This document shows, piece after piece, positions 12,392-20,233 of a DNA stretch of 42,702 nucleotides. The translations under genes were made by a program, and so were the position numbers. Below the pieces are notes generated by a model. The model worked only from the letters and a program-made list of their open reading frames with translations, made no database searches and was not told the DNA's origin. How positions within the stretch are numbered: the stretch's first letter is position 1; every line of letters starts with the position of its first letter. The DNA is from a virus: IMG/VR virus record IMGVR_UViG_3300015158_000019, positions 1 through 42,702 of that record; one strand, 5' to 3'.

Positions 12392-13018
12392 ATGAATACA
12401 AAGCCGTGGTTCCAAAGTAAAACTATTTGGGGCAGCGTCGTCGCCTTTGTCGCCATGGCGCTCAAAGCGTTTGGCGTCGATATCAACGCCGATTCCCCGC
12501 AGCTCGTCGACGGCATTCTGAATGTCGTTTCTTTTGCCGGCACGATCCTCGCCATCTACGGCCGCGTCCGCGCGAACAGTATCATCGCGCCCGCGCCGAA
12601 AGATCCACCTCCGGTCAATCTCAATTTCCCGCTGCTGATCGCTGGCATCTGCCTTCTGACCGCTGGCCTTTCGGGCTGCGCGGAAAAACAAACCGCGCCG
12701 GCTTCCACCAGCTCGGTCGCAAAGGTCGGCACGGATCTCGCCACCGACTTCGCCACGGCGATCAAAGCGTTCGAAGATTACCGCGCCGGCAACGTCGATC
12801 TCACGCAGTCGCTCGCGAATGGCGCCGTCGCTTACCAGGCGATCATTACCGGAGAGGACGACGTCAAGCAGCTCTGGCGCGACTGGGTCGGCAATTCCAG
12901 CGACTCGCAAAAGTGGAGCGATAAAATCGCGCGCATTTTCGCCGCATCAGAAAAGCCGCCTGCGGAAAAAGCGGCCGCCCTCGCGCTGGCAGCTCAGACC
13001 GTCGCGGCGAGTCCGTAA
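12392..13018 (+). CDS. Holin-like protein fused to a lipoprotein-like domain
   Basis: A 208-residue protein. Residues 1-63 match a phage holin/membrane family (KPWFQSKTIWGSVVAFVAMA, then VVSFAGTILAIYGRVRA) with two transmembrane helices. A Pro-rich linker (APAPKDPPPVNLN) leads to a third hydrophobic helix ending LSGC (residues 80-95), shaped like a lipoprotein signal, then a soluble helical domain of about 110 residues. No internal start was seen, so the two parts appear to be one chain. As first late gene it probably opens the lysis module. Whether LSGC is processed inside a polytopic protein is unclear. Confidence 0.68.
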   Translation: MNTKPWFQSKTIWGSVVAFVAMALKAFGVDINADSPQLVDGILNVVSFAGTILAIYGRVRANSIIAPAPKDPPPVNLNFPLLIAGICLLTAGLSGCAEKQTAPASTSSVAKVGTDLATDFATAIKAFEDYRAGNVDLTQSLANGAVAYQAIITGEDDVKQLWRDWVGNSSDSQKWSDKIARIFAASEKPPAEKAAALALAAQTVAASP

Positions 13019-13043
13019 TGCCAGTCCGGCTCGGACCCTAACG

Positions 13044-13072
13044 AATCAGGAAAACAGGAACGCAGGAAAAAA
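13044..13072. repeat. AGGAAAACAGGAACGCAGG repeat supplying an RBS
   Basis: A copy of the AGGAAAGCAGG repeat family, also at 8613-8640 and, inverted, at about 12279-12305. Its last unit GCAGGAAAAAACT lies directly before the ATG at 13075 and includes the AGGA used as Shine-Dalgarno. It directly follows an octamer copy (13037-13044). Confidence 0.6.
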
Positions 13073-13074
13073 CT

Positions 13075-13293
13075 ATGCACTACAAAAACGGCAGAGAAGT
13101 AAAGGTCGGCGACAAAGTTGTCGGACGCGGTCACAACGGTAATCCGATCTCCGGCATCGTGATCGAACACAATGCGCAGTCGGACGCGTGCAACATCGCG
13201 ATCGTTCCGTGCCCCGATTACATCAGCTGCAGTTTGATGTCGAAGGAGTTTCTCCACGTCGACGACGCGCTGCCGAAAGATCCCTCCGCTTAG
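13075..13293 (+). CDS. Small conserved phage protein, unknown function
   Basis: A 72-residue soluble protein starting MHYKNGREVKVGDKVVGRGH. The pattern Y-K-N-G-x-E-x-K-V-G-D at the start, two internal Cys and a final CSLMSKEFLHVDDALP resemble small phage proteins found near lysis and packaging genes; none has a known function. It follows a repeat-derived Shine-Dalgarno (AGGA, about 8 bases upstream). Confidence 0.65.
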   Translation: MHYKNGREVKVGDKVVGRGHNGNPISGIVIEHNAQSDACNIAIVPCPDYISCSLMSKEFLHVDDALPKDPSA

Positions 13294-13308
13294 TTCGGCA
13301 TTCTCTCG

Positions 13309-13467
13309 ATGAAGATCTCTTCCACCGCGCCGATGGCACTCGCCCTCGGCGTCGTCTACGGCGCGACCGGCGTGGCCTGTGTCGCTCATGGCGTGCCGGC
13401 GTGGATTGCGATCGCGGGGTTCTTCGTCCTGCTCTTCGCCTTCATTTACTGGAGCCGCGAATCGTGA
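13309..13467 (+). CDS. Small two-helix membrane protein
   Basis: A 52-residue protein (MKISSTAPMALALGVVYGAT at the start) with hydrophobic segments at residues 8-24 and 30-47, the second ending FFVLLFAFIYWSRES. Size and place in the lysis region make it a candidate second holin or pinholin-like protein, by inference. Its TGA overlaps the next GTG as GTGA. Confidence 0.55.
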   Translation: MKISSTAPMALALGVVYGATGVACVAHGVPAWIAIAGFFVLLFAFIYWSRES

Positions 13468-13694
13468 TTCCGACGATCGGCCGCACGGTAATTTTTGTTC
13501 CGGACCGCGTCCCGGTGGCGTTGGAAGCGATGTTGCCTGCCACGATCGTGCGCGTGCACGACGATCGCACCGTGAACCTGCAGGTCTTCCAGGACGGCCC
13601 GCAGCCGCACCTGTTGTGGGAAAGATCTGTTCTTTTCTCCGAACAACCTGTGCCGCGCTCCTGGCATTGGCCCGTGAAAATTCTCCCGGCCTAA
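13464..13694 (+). CDS. Small late protein, unknown function
   Basis: A 76-residue protein from GTG at 13464, overlapping the previous stop as GTGA. It starts VIPTIGRTVIFVPDRVPVAL and continues through a beta-rich stretch (ATIVRVHDDRTVNLQVFQDG) to PRSWHWPVKILPA. Proteins of this pattern recur in phages near packaging genes, without known role. The TAA stop is part of an octamer copy (13690-13697). Confidence 0.6.
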   Translation: MIPTIGRTVIFVPDRVPVALEAMLPATIVRVHDDRTVNLQVFQDGPQPHLLWERSVLFSEQPVPRSWHWPVKILPA

Positions 13695-13703
13695 CGAGTT
13701 CGA

Positions 13704-13922
13704 ATGATCATGATGCTACCAGCTGGCCAGGTAATCAGATTTCGTGGGCGCGATCGGGAAGCTCGTGCCGCGCAGCTCGCGCGGGAATTGCCCGGCCGCT
13801 GCAAAGTGAAAGAGCACGAAGTGGAGCTGACGCGCGACACCGAATTCGGCCCGCGAGTTTTCGGCGCGACCTCTCCTTTCGCAACGACGTCGCCGCCATT
13901 CCGGAGGGCTGACTTCCGATGA
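13704..13922 (+). CDS. Small basic late protein, unknown function
   Basis: A 72-residue protein (MIMMLPAGQVIRFRGRDREA), Arg-rich in its first half and with a polar, Pro-rich tail. The stop overlaps the next ATG (13919). No family recognised; the frame is supported by the coupled downstream junction only. Confidence 0.42.
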   Translation: MIMMLPAGQVIRFRGRDREARAAQLARELPGRCKVKEHEVELTRDTEFGPRVFGATSPFATTSPPFRRADFR

Positions 13923-14095
13923 GGAATTATCCGCAGGTTCTCAGCACCCTTCGATCCCCGCAGATTTGCAAATCTGTGTTCATCTGTGCAATCTGCGGAC
14001 TCCTCTTCACCGGCTGCCAGGTCTACGAAGGCTTCCGCCAGTTTGATTCGTTAGGCGGGCCGGAAAAGAAAACCAGCGCGGAGGCCTCGCGATGA
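13919..14095 (+). CDS. Small lipoprotein, possible o-spanin, repeat-derived signal
   Basis: A 58-residue protein with ATGA overlaps at both ends (13919/13922 and 14092/14095). Residues 15-33 (QICKSVFICAICGLLFTGC) form a hydrophobic lipoprotein signal with lipobox FTGC. The mature part is only 26 residues. This is the size and form of an outer-membrane spanin (Rz1-like) and it sits two genes before a coiled-coil membrane protein that could be the inner spanin. The signal peptide is read from a dispersed host-type repeat (13927-14001). Confidence 0.55.
   Translation: MRNYPQVLSTLRSPQICKSVFICAICGLLFTGCQVYEGFRQFDSLGGPEKKTSAEASR
13927..14001. repeat. TCCGCAG...CTGCGGA repeat element used as coding sequence
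   Basis: A copy of the element also seen at 9400-9497: TCCGCAGGTT end, CCCCGCAGATTTGCAAATCT interior, CAATCTGCGGA end. In this place the translated product is the hydrophobic core of a lipoprotein signal peptide. Confidence 0.72.
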
Positions 14096-14196
14096 AGATC
14101 CGCGACATTGCTTTCTGCACGGCCGTCGCGCTCCTGGGCGCCGGAGTGGTCATCGCTCTTTTCACTCCGGTCGTCCTGGGAGGAAACGAACGATGA
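14092..14196 (+). CDS. 34-residue membrane peptide
   Basis: Thirty-four residues with one hydrophobic helix (IAFCTAVALLGAGVVIALF). ATGA overlaps join it to genes on both sides (14092/14095, 14193/14196), which is the main reason to accept so short a gene. A GGGAGGAAAC before 14193 gives the next gene a Shine-Dalgarno sequence. It may belong to the lysis set. Confidence 0.5.
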   Translation: MKIRDIAFCTAVALLGAGVVIALFTPVVLGGNER

Positions 14197-14558
14197 TCGC
14201 GGCCGGATTTGAAAGCGTGGACGCGGATTGGCTGTCGCAGATGATGATCTTTCTCGCGGCGGCCGCGGCCTTTGCGCTCTGCGTCAAGAAGCTCTTCTTC
14301 GAGCCGAAGATGAGCGACAAATACGCCACCGTCTCGGCGCTGTTGAAGCTGGAGACCGACACGGCCGCGCAGCTGACAGAAATGCGCGCCTACGTGCACC
14401 AGACGATGCACGAAATTCGCAATGCTCTTACTGCGAACGCCGCCTCAGCCGACCTCGCCCGTGAAGGAATTCACGATCGTCTCAACGTCATTGTGGAAGT
14501 GCTCTATCGGATGCGCGGCCAGCTCGACGGGCCGCCAAGTGGCAGGGGGCAAGAATGA
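14193..14558 (+). CDS. Membrane-anchored coiled-coil protein, possible i-spanin
   Basis: A 121-residue protein. Residues 16-32 (QMMIFLAAAAAFALCVKKLF) form one transmembrane helix near the N-terminus; residues 40-112 are helical with heptad-like spacing (ALLKLETDTAAQLTEMRAYV, then LAREGIHDRLNVIVEVLYRM). An N-terminal anchor with a periplasmic coiled coil is the design of an inner-membrane spanin. The neighbouring small lipoprotein fits an outer spanin. The pairing is inferred from architecture and position. Confidence 0.58.
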   Translation: MIAAGFESVDADWLSQMMIFLAAAAAFALCVKKLFFEPKMSDKYATVSALLKLETDTAAQLTEMRAYVHQTMHEIRNALTANAASADLAREGIHDRLNVIVEVLYRMRGQLDGPPSGRGQE

Positions 14559-14803
14559 CCGCTAACCAACTTTGCGCTTTGCTCTCCGCGCTCGACGCCG
14601 TCGGCGATTATCTGCTGCCGAAAGACACGCTCTTTGCCGACGTGAACCTGCGGCTCTCGACTCGCATCACGCCTACGGAATTCGAATCGCTCCTTCGCGA
14701 TCAGGAAGAGAGGCATCGCATCATCAGCCAGCGCGATGAGTTCTCGAAGCTGAAATACAAAATCACCGACAACGGCCGCGCGCGCCTGGCGGAACTCCGA
14801 TGA
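14555..14803 (+). CDS. Small winged-helix-like phage protein
   Basis: An 82-residue protein starting MTANQLCALLSALDAVGDYL. The segments LLPKDTLFADVNLRL, PTEFESLLRDQEERHRI and KYKITDNGRARLAEL resemble a winged helix often found just upstream of the small terminase in Mu-like phages. DNA binding is likely from the fold pattern only. It is ATGA-coupled to the gene before it and directly precedes the packaging genes. Confidence 0.65.
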   Translation: MTANQLCALLSALDAVGDYLLPKDTLFADVNLRLSTRITPTEFESLLRDQEERHRIISQRDEFSKLKYKITDNGRARLAELR

Positions 14804-14806
14804 GCA

Positions 14807-15379
14807 ATGAGAAAACCAAGATCGGATTCCAAGCTGGACGCCCTGGATCAGGACCAGCAGCGGCAGCTTTGCGAATGGCTGCTCACGCCTGGTCTCAGTT
14901 ACGAGAGCATCAAGGAGCTCGTGTTCGAAAAATTCAAAACGTCCACTTCGGGTTCAGCGCTTACCTCCTTCTATCAATCGTATGTGGGTGCCTATGTCTT
15001 GGAGCGGCGCCGGCGAGCGGTCGGGCTAGCCCAGGAAGTGGGCGTCGAGTTGAAGCGCCAGCCGGGCCAGTTCAGCCAGGCGACGATCGATGCGCTGGAG
15101 CAGAAAGCTTTCGAGCTGGCCCAGAATCCGATGGTCGATCCGAAGGAAGTGAAAGCGATTTTTTCGCTGGTCCTGAAAGCGCGCGACCAATCGCTGCAGC
15201 GCGACAAATTCGAGATCGAAACGTGCGAGCGTTTCCTCACCTGGTCGAAAGACAAACGCGCGAAGGAGATCGCCGCGGCGCCGATCAGCAACGCGGAGAA
15301 AATCGCGCAGCTCCGCGAGGAATTCTTCAAGGACGTGGACGCGCTCCAGGCGAGCGGGGAAGTCGTGATTCCGAAATGA
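14807..15379 (+). CDS. terS: Terminase small subunit (Mu gp27/DUF3486 type)
   Basis: A 190-residue protein. Residues 8-60 form a helix-turn-helix region (SKLDALDQDQQRQLCEWLLT, then SYESIKELVFEKF), followed by helices through residue 185, as in DUF3486 proteins next to gp28-type terminases. The small subunit recognises DNA for packaging. An ATG at 14800 overlaps the previous stop but opens a different frame; 14807 is used. The stop is ATGA-coupled to the large subunit. Confidence 0.78.
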   Translation: MRKPRSDSKLDALDQDQQRQLCEWLLTPGLSYESIKELVFEKFKTSTSGSALTSFYQSYVGAYVLERRRRAVGLAQEVGVELKRQPGQFSQATIDALEQKAFELAQNPMVDPKEVKAIFSLVLKARDQSLQRDKFEIETCERFLTWSKDKRAKEIAAAPISNAEKIAQLREEFFKDVDALQASGEVVIPK

Positions 15380-17037
15380 AGCGAGCGCGCCGGCTTTATC
15401 AGCAGGTCTGCCAGGTCGCGCAACGGCAGACGCGATTGATGGGTTTGTATTGGGCGCGGCGTTGCCGGAAATCCACCACGCTCGGCGAAATATATTTCGA
15501 CGACATGAGCAAGGAGCCGGGCCGCACGGTCATCGGCTGCTCTGCTTCCCTGTTGCTCGGCAAGGAGCTGGTGGGCATGACGGTGACCGCGATCGAGCAG
15601 GCGGAGATCATCAGCGCCGAAGCGGCGGCCGTGCGCAGCGTGCTCGAATCAGGCGCGGAAAAGGGCGGGCTCGATTTTAAAATCGCCAATTCTGAAACCG
15701 GCGCGAATTACGCCAACGTTTCGGAAAATGAGTTCGCGGATCTTTACCAGGCGCGGAAACTGGAGCTGCGGCTCTACTTCGATCGCACGAATTATTCGCG
15801 CGAGCTGATCCTCGCTCCGAGCGTTTCGACCTTCCGGAGTTATCGCGCGCTCGTCGGTTTCGATGAGATCGGCTACATGCCGCCCGCGGAAGTGCGCGAC
15901 CTGATCAATTCGGCCGACGCGATGATGCGCGACACGCCGGACCGCTCGATGCTTTTCGCCTCGAACCTTTCATTGAGCGACGCGCATCCCTGGTTCGAAA
16001 TGACGATGCCGCGGGAGATCACCGCCTCCACGGAGGAAGATCAGTTCCCGCCGAATCCGAAAGGCCATCTCTACATAGGCCAGGGCGGGATGCTGATTCA
16101 TCGCGTCGCGCTCAAGGACGCCTACGCGGCGGGGCACGTTCTCTACGACGACCACGGCAAGCCGATGGATTACGAGCAATGCCGGCGTTTCCCTCAACTG
16201 CGCGCCGGATGGGATGTCAGCTATGCGCTGAACCACAAGCCGGGCGGCGCGGCCGTGATTGATCTCATTGCGCTTCTCACCGCGCAACGGCGCGGCGCCG
16301 GCCAATGCAATTTCGTCTATGTCGACAGTGACGCGGAGTTCAACCGCGCCGTGCATTTGTTGCGCGCGAATCTAAAGGATGGGGCTGTCGGCATAGGCTT
16401 CGACGTTGCGACTACGACCGGCGAGCTGAGTAACCCATCGAGCGTTACGGTTTCAGAGCGGATCGGCGGCGAAAGATTTCATCGCCTAGTCGCGGTCTGG
16501 AAAGAACGCAAGCCGCAGGTCGCGCGGGAGCGGCTCGAGCAAATCATCAGGGCTGTGCGCGATCGGAGCGAAGGCGGACCGGCACGCCGGCTCTGCATCG
16601 ACGCCAGCAACGAACGTTACTTCGCGGAAGAAACAGCGGATCTGTTCGCGCCGAAAATTCCGGTGCAGCTCATCATCAGCGGCAACACGGTCGAGCCGCG
16701 GCCGCCTGGATACAGCGAGCGGGACGGCAACATCAACTACAAAACGTACCTCGGGGACATCTACGCCGCTAGCGTCAACGACGGCCGGATCGCGCTCCCT
16801 CCGGATGAATATCTAAAGACCGATCACCGCCTGGTCATGAAGGACGCGGGCCGCTACATCTGCACGCCCGACTCGATGACCGGCGCGCACGGCGACACGT
16901 TCGATTCCGGCAAGCTCGCGGAGTTTGCGCTTAGCGGGACGCAGGGACCGCTGGATTTCGAGGCGATGGCTCGGGACGAATACGCGGCCAGCCGGACCGG
17001 CGATGAGGCTGAAACGGAAGCGAGGTATGCGTTATGA
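15376..17037 (+). CDS. terL: Terminase large subunit (Mu gp28-like)
   Basis: A 553-residue packaging motor. The ATPase half shows a Walker A-like RRCRKSTT (28-35), in which Arg replaces the usual Gly before Lys, and a Walker B, ALVGFDEI (158-165, D163 E164). The nuclease half has acidic sites in VGIGFDVATT (D343) and RLCIDASN (D409), fitting an RNase H-like headful nuclease. Residues 140-200 have motif III-like SNLSL. ATGA overlaps join it to the small subunit before and a 42-residue gene after. The start at 15376 is fixed by coupling, although the frame stays open back to 14800. Confidence 0.88.
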   Translation: MKRARRLYQQVCQVAQRQTRLMGLYWARRCRKSTTLGEIYFDDMSKEPGRTVIGCSASLLLGKELVGMTVTAIEQAEIISAEAAAVRSVLESGAEKGGLDFKIANSETGANYANVSENEFADLYQARKLELRLYFDRTNYSRELILAPSVSTFRSYRALVGFDEIGYMPPAEVRDLINSADAMMRDTPDRSMLFASNLSLSDAHPWFEMTMPREITASTEEDQFPPNPKGHLYIGQGGMLIHRVALKDAYAAGHVLYDDHGKPMDYEQCRRFPQLRAGWDVSYALNHKPGGAAVIDLIALLTAQRRGAGQCNFVYVDSDAEFNRAVHLLRANLKDGAVGIGFDVATTTGELSNPSSVTVSERIGGERFHRLVAVWKERKPQVARERLEQIIRAVRDRSEGGPARRLCIDASNERYFAEETADLFAPKIPVQLIISGNTVEPRPPGYSERDGNINYKTYLGDIYAASVNDGRIALPPDEYLKTDHRLVMKDAGRYICTPDSMTGAHGDTFDSGKLAEFALSGTQGPLDFEAMARDEYAASRTGDEAETEARYAL

Positions 17038-17162
17038 GCCGACGCGCTGTACGCCCCGCCATCGATCTGGGCCCTGTCTCGGGCGCTAAACGCTCCCGCG
17101 CGCGCTTTGCAGACGCCGTGCAGAGCCAGAACCGGGCGAATTTTTCGGGAGGCGAAGGCTGA
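17034..17162 (+). CDS. 42-residue linker gene before the portal
   Basis: A basic 42-residue peptide (MSRRAVRPAIDLGPVSGAKR at the start), ATGA-coupled to the terminase stop, with the portal ATG only 2 bases after its TGA. Its role may simply be to carry ribosomes to the portal start. Coding status rests on the junctions. Confidence 0.4.
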   Translation: MSRRAVRPAIDLGPVSGAKRSRARFADAVQSQNRANFSGGEG

Positions 17163-17164
17163 TT

Positions 17165-18904
17165 ATGGCCCGCAAGCGTATCAACGGCCATGCCGGCGCG
17201 AAAACGGGCGCCGCGACGCTCGAAATCCCGACCTCTGACCGCCGACCTGTGACCTCTACGCCAATCGGCGGCGGGTTCGATGCCGACGTTACCCAGGCGC
17301 AGACAAATTCGAACATCGAACTCTTCAGTCCCGAGCAGCTCGAGATGCTCAGTTTTCGCCGGTTCAACCCGTTTGCGAATTTCAACGCGGCCACGCTCGC
17401 GAACGCGCTCGACAGTTACCTCGGCGGCTATCTCGTGCCCGCCGCCCGTCTCTGGGAACGCCTCGCGAAACAGCAGAAGACGATCCGCAACGTTAAGGCG
17501 AAACGCGAAGAAGCCGTCGCGCTCCGGCCGCGCGTCGTCGAGCGCACCGACGACTCTCCGATGGCTTACGACCAGGCCTTTGTCCTGGAACACTTTTACG
17601 CGAACTGCCGCGCCGGCCACGCGCTGAACCGCAACGTCCGCGGCGGATTCTCGAAGATCGCCATGCAGATGATGGAAGCGAAAAGCTTCGGCACGGCCGC
17701 GCATCATCTCATCTGGAATCCCGACAGCTCGCGCCTGATCACGCTGCCGAGCGGCGCAAAGGTCCCGAGCCTCACGGCGAAGTTTGAATACGTGCCGATG
17801 GAATTCTTCGAGAGCCGCACGGGCGAGCTCCGGTTCCTGGGCATGTCGCAGGCTTACTCGGGCGAGGCGCTCGAGGAATCAGCCTGGCTGATCACGAGCG
17901 AGGAATCGCCGCTCATGTTCGCGGCTTCCGTCCTGGCCTATTACGACAAGCTCGCCACGAGCGACATGATCAATTTCTCGGAGAAATTCGGGACGCCCGG
18001 CCTCGTGGTCCACACCACCGCTCAGCGCGGCACGCCGGAGGGCGAATCAGCCGTAGCGCTCACGCGATCGCTCGGCTCGAACTACCGCGGCACGCAGTTC
18101 GGGGCACCCGAGAACAAGGTCGAGATCGTCTGGCCGAGCGGCGGAACCACGGGCACGTCGCTGCCCATGCACACCATTATGGAGGAGGTGAAGCGCGATC
18201 TCGCTTCGCTGTTTCTCGGAAGCGATCTCAGCTCGCAATCGCGCGGCGGCACGGAGAAAAGTGTCGGCGCCAGCTTGCAGCAGGAAGGCGAAGAACGGCG
18301 GGAGCGGGCGGATTGCGCGTGGATCTCGGAGACGCTCAATGCCGGCATCGATGTCACCGTGCTGCGCTGGTATTTCGGCGATGCGCCGGTCCTGGCGCGT
18401 GTCTCGATCGACGCGCCGAAGAACGAGGACCGCACCATCCTGGCGAACCTGGTCGGCGAAATGGTCGCCCTCGGCGCGAAAGTTCCGCAAGAGCCGGTGA
18501 TGAAACGGCTCAACGTGCCGCTCGCGAAAGACACTGAAAAGCTCGTCTTCACCGCGCCCGCCGTGGCCGAACCGTCCGTCCCTGGCGGCGCCATGATCGC
18601 CACGAATGTCAGTCCGAGTGGGGATCAGGATCTCGAGCGCTTCCTCGGGCCGCTCCGCGATGATTATCTACGTGCGTTGGCAAACGACCTGCAGCCGCTC
18701 CGCTCGGCGATGGAAGGTGTCCTCGCGGATGAGCAACCCGGTATCGCGTTCAATTCCAAGATCGCCTGGCTGCAATCGCAGCTCCCGTCGCTGCTGAAGG
18801 AAATCAACGCGTCACCGAAATCCGCCTACGCGCTCGCGGCCATTCTCAAAACCTCGTTCGAGCAGGGCTACACGCAGGCCGCAGATCAAAGACAAGCCGC
18901 ATGA
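17165..18904 (+). CDS. Portal protein (Mu gp29-like, DUF935)
   Basis: A 579-residue protein with the gp29/DUF935 signatures: EQLEMLSFRRFNPFANFN, RVVERTDDSPMAYDQAFVLE, then SEKFGTPGLVVHTTAQRGTP and LFLGSDLSSQSRGGTEKSVG. The portal forms the dodecameric vertex through which DNA enters and to which the tail connects. The N-terminal residues 20-30 (TSDRRPVTSTP) are read from a CTTCTGAC-type repeat at 17229-17257. The C-terminus overlaps the protease gene by ATGA. Length fits the family. Confidence 0.87.
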   Translation: MARKRINGHAGAKTGAATLEIPTSDRRPVTSTPIGGGFDADVTQAQTNSNIELFSPEQLEMLSFRRFNPFANFNAATLANALDSYLGGYLVPAARLWERLAKQQKTIRNVKAKREEAVALRPRVVERTDDSPMAYDQAFVLEHFYANCRAGHALNRNVRGGFSKIAMQMMEAKSFGTAAHHLIWNPDSSRLITLPSGAKVPSLTAKFEYVPMEFFESRTGELRFLGMSQAYSGEALEESAWLITSEESPLMFAASVLAYYDKLATSDMINFSEKFGTPGLVVHTTAQRGTPEGESAVALTRSLGSNYRGTQFGAPENKVEIVWPSGGTTGTSLPMHTIMEEVKRDLASLFLGSDLSSQSRGGTEKSVGASLQQEGEERRERADCAWISETLNAGIDVTVLRWYFGDAPVLARVSIDAPKNEDRTILANLVGEMVALGAKVPQEPVMKRLNVPLAKDTEKLVFTAPAVAEPSVPGGAMIATNVSPSGDQDLERFLGPLRDDYLRALANDLQPLRSAMEGVLADEQPGIAFNSKIAWLQSQLPSLLKEINASPKSAYALAAILKTSFEQGYTQAADQRQAA

Positions 18905-20184
18905 AAAAATTCATCAACTCTCTCTTCCCACCGTCGCGCCTTCTCGCCATCAACGAAGCTGTCGGCGCAGCTTGTTCCGCTGTTTCCGATCGCTGTTTCG
19001 CTTACGCGCTGGCCACCAACATCGCGCCCATGCCACGTGAAGGGGATTGGATGCCGATGCCGGAATATGGCGAGGTCGACTATTGGACCAAGGAAAACGG
19101 CGTCGCGAAAAAGTATGTGCAGCGCTTCACGCCCGAATTGGCGCGCAAGATGAAGCTGCGACTGCAGGCGCAGTGCATGAGGGAAGGTGAGGATTTCCGC
19201 GGCTTGCCAATTTACAAAGGTCATCCTCCAGCGAATCCCGACCGCTGGTCCGATGAGACTCGCCTGGGCAATGTGCTCGACATTGATCCGCACCCTGATC
19301 GTGCCCGCGTGAAGGTCGCCTTGAATGATCTGGGGCGAAAAAACCAGCTAGAAGGCTACTGGGTCTATCCCTCGCCAGGTTGGAATTACAGCGAGGTCGA
19401 AGCGCAACGCACCGGCCTCATCCTTCCAGATGAACTTCATCACATCGGCATGACGAACATGCCGCGCATGGCTTCCGCGAAGCCGTGGACAAACGTCGAC
19501 GAAAACCCAAAACAACCCGCTGGAGACCAGCACATCAAACCCATGAAAAAACTATTGACCAGCCTCCTCGGGTTACCCGAGGAGGCGAACGACGATGCGA
19601 TAAATGCCGCGCACGCGCAGGCGCTCGCACACAACGCCGCCCCGGTGGAAGTACCGGCCGGCGATAAGAAAATTAAAATCGTGATCGCGGGTGCGAACCA
19701 CGCCGAAGCCGTCACGGCCGTTAACGCACTCGCCACGAACGTGGCCACGGCTGCCACCGAATTGGAAACCGCGCGCTCTCTCGCGACGAACGCCGCCGCG
19801 GAAGCGACAAAGTTCAAGAAGCTCGCAATCAACGCGCACATCGATCGTGCGATCGACAAGGGCCTCATCACCGCCGCGGAAAAACCGCAGTGGGGCACGG
19901 ACTTCGAAGCCGACTTCGCCGCCGCGCTCGTGAAGTTGAACGCGAAGAAAACCGCGCTCAACACGAGAGAGCTCGATCCGCTCAAGCCGGTTAATGACTC
20001 CGATCTCTCCACGCCGCGCGGCCGGCAGCTCGCCTTCAATGTGCGCGTTGATGAGATCGTCGCTGCCGGCCGCGAGGACAATCCGAGATTTTCCATCGAC
20101 GACGCGATCCAAAAGATGCGCACCAACCCGGCAGACGTCGCGCTGCTCAAGGCGATGGAACCGACCGCGGCCGCCGCCGCGTAA
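18901..20184 (+). CDS. Mu gpI-like head protease and scaffold
   Basis: A 427-residue protein directly after the portal. Residues 40-215 match a Mu gpI-type protease domain (GLPIYKGHPPANPDRW, LEGYWVYPSPGWNYSEVEAQ, GMTNMPRMASAKPW). Residues 216-427 are helical and Ala/Lys-rich as in a scaffold. An internal ATG (19543, residue 215) begins MKKLLTSLLGLPEEANDD and could give a separate 213-residue scaffold, the gpZ arrangement. The motif L-A-x-N recurs at 15-18, 37-40, 242-245, 277-280, 294-297, 308-311 and 377-380, a candidate self-cleavage signal. The N-terminal 40 residues are hydrophobic and look like a propeptide. Catalytic residues were not pinned down. Confidence 0.8.
   Translation: MKKFINSLFPPSRLLAINEAVGAACSAVSDRCFAYALATNIAPMPREGDWMPMPEYGEVDYWTKENGVAKKYVQRFTPELARKMKLRLQAQCMREGEDFRGLPIYKGHPPANPDRWSDETRLGNVLDIDPHPDRARVKVALNDLGRKNQLEGYWVYPSPGWNYSEVEAQRTGLILPDELHHIGMTNMPRMASAKPWTNVDENPKQPAGDQHIKPMKKLLTSLLGLPEEANDDAINAAHAQALAHNAAPVEVPAGDKKIKIVIAGANHAEAVTAVNALATNVATAATELETARSLATNAAAEATKFKKLAINAHIDRAIDKGLITAAEKPQWGTDFEADFAAALVKLNAKKTALNTRELDPLKPVNDSDLSTPRGRQLAFNVRVDEIVAAGREDNPRFSIDDAIQKMRTNPADVALLKAMEPTAAAAA
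19543..20184 (+). CDS. Nested scaffold start within the protease gene
   Basis: An in-frame ATG at 19543 would yield a 213-residue scaffold only. A GGAG lies about 20 bases upstream, further than ideal. Mu and lambda produce scaffolds from nested starts in protease genes, so this is expected but not proven. The product contains five of the seven L-A-x-N motifs. Confidence 0.45.
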   Translation: MKKLLTSLLGLPEEANDDAINAAHAQALAHNAAPVEVPAGDKKIKIVIAGANHAEAVTAVNALATNVATAATELETARSLATNAAAEATKFKKLAINAHIDRAIDKGLITAAEKPQWGTDFEADFAAALVKLNAKKTALNTRELDPLKPVNDSDLSTPRGRQLAFNVRVDEIVAAGREDNPRFSIDDAIQKMRTNPADVALLKAMEPTAAAAA

Positions 20185-20186
20185 GC

Positions 20187-20216
20187 ACCAAATCCCAAGC
20201 ACCAAAAACCAAGCAA
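20187..20216. repeat. CCAAGCACCAAA repeat in intergenic gap
   Basis: GCACCAAATCCCAAGCACC and AAAACCAAGCAAT are complementary-strand members of the CTTGGTGCTTGGAGC family seen at 2666 and 4371. They fill most of the 49-bp gap between the scaffold stop and the decoration precursor start. Confidence 0.6.
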
Positions 20217-20233
20217 TACACCAAATCAAAACG

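Noticed and set aside
14800-15375. Open frame upstream of, and continuous with, the large terminase
   Set aside because: It overlaps the well-supported small terminase in another frame, has unlikely composition, and the large subunit starts at the ATGA at 15376.
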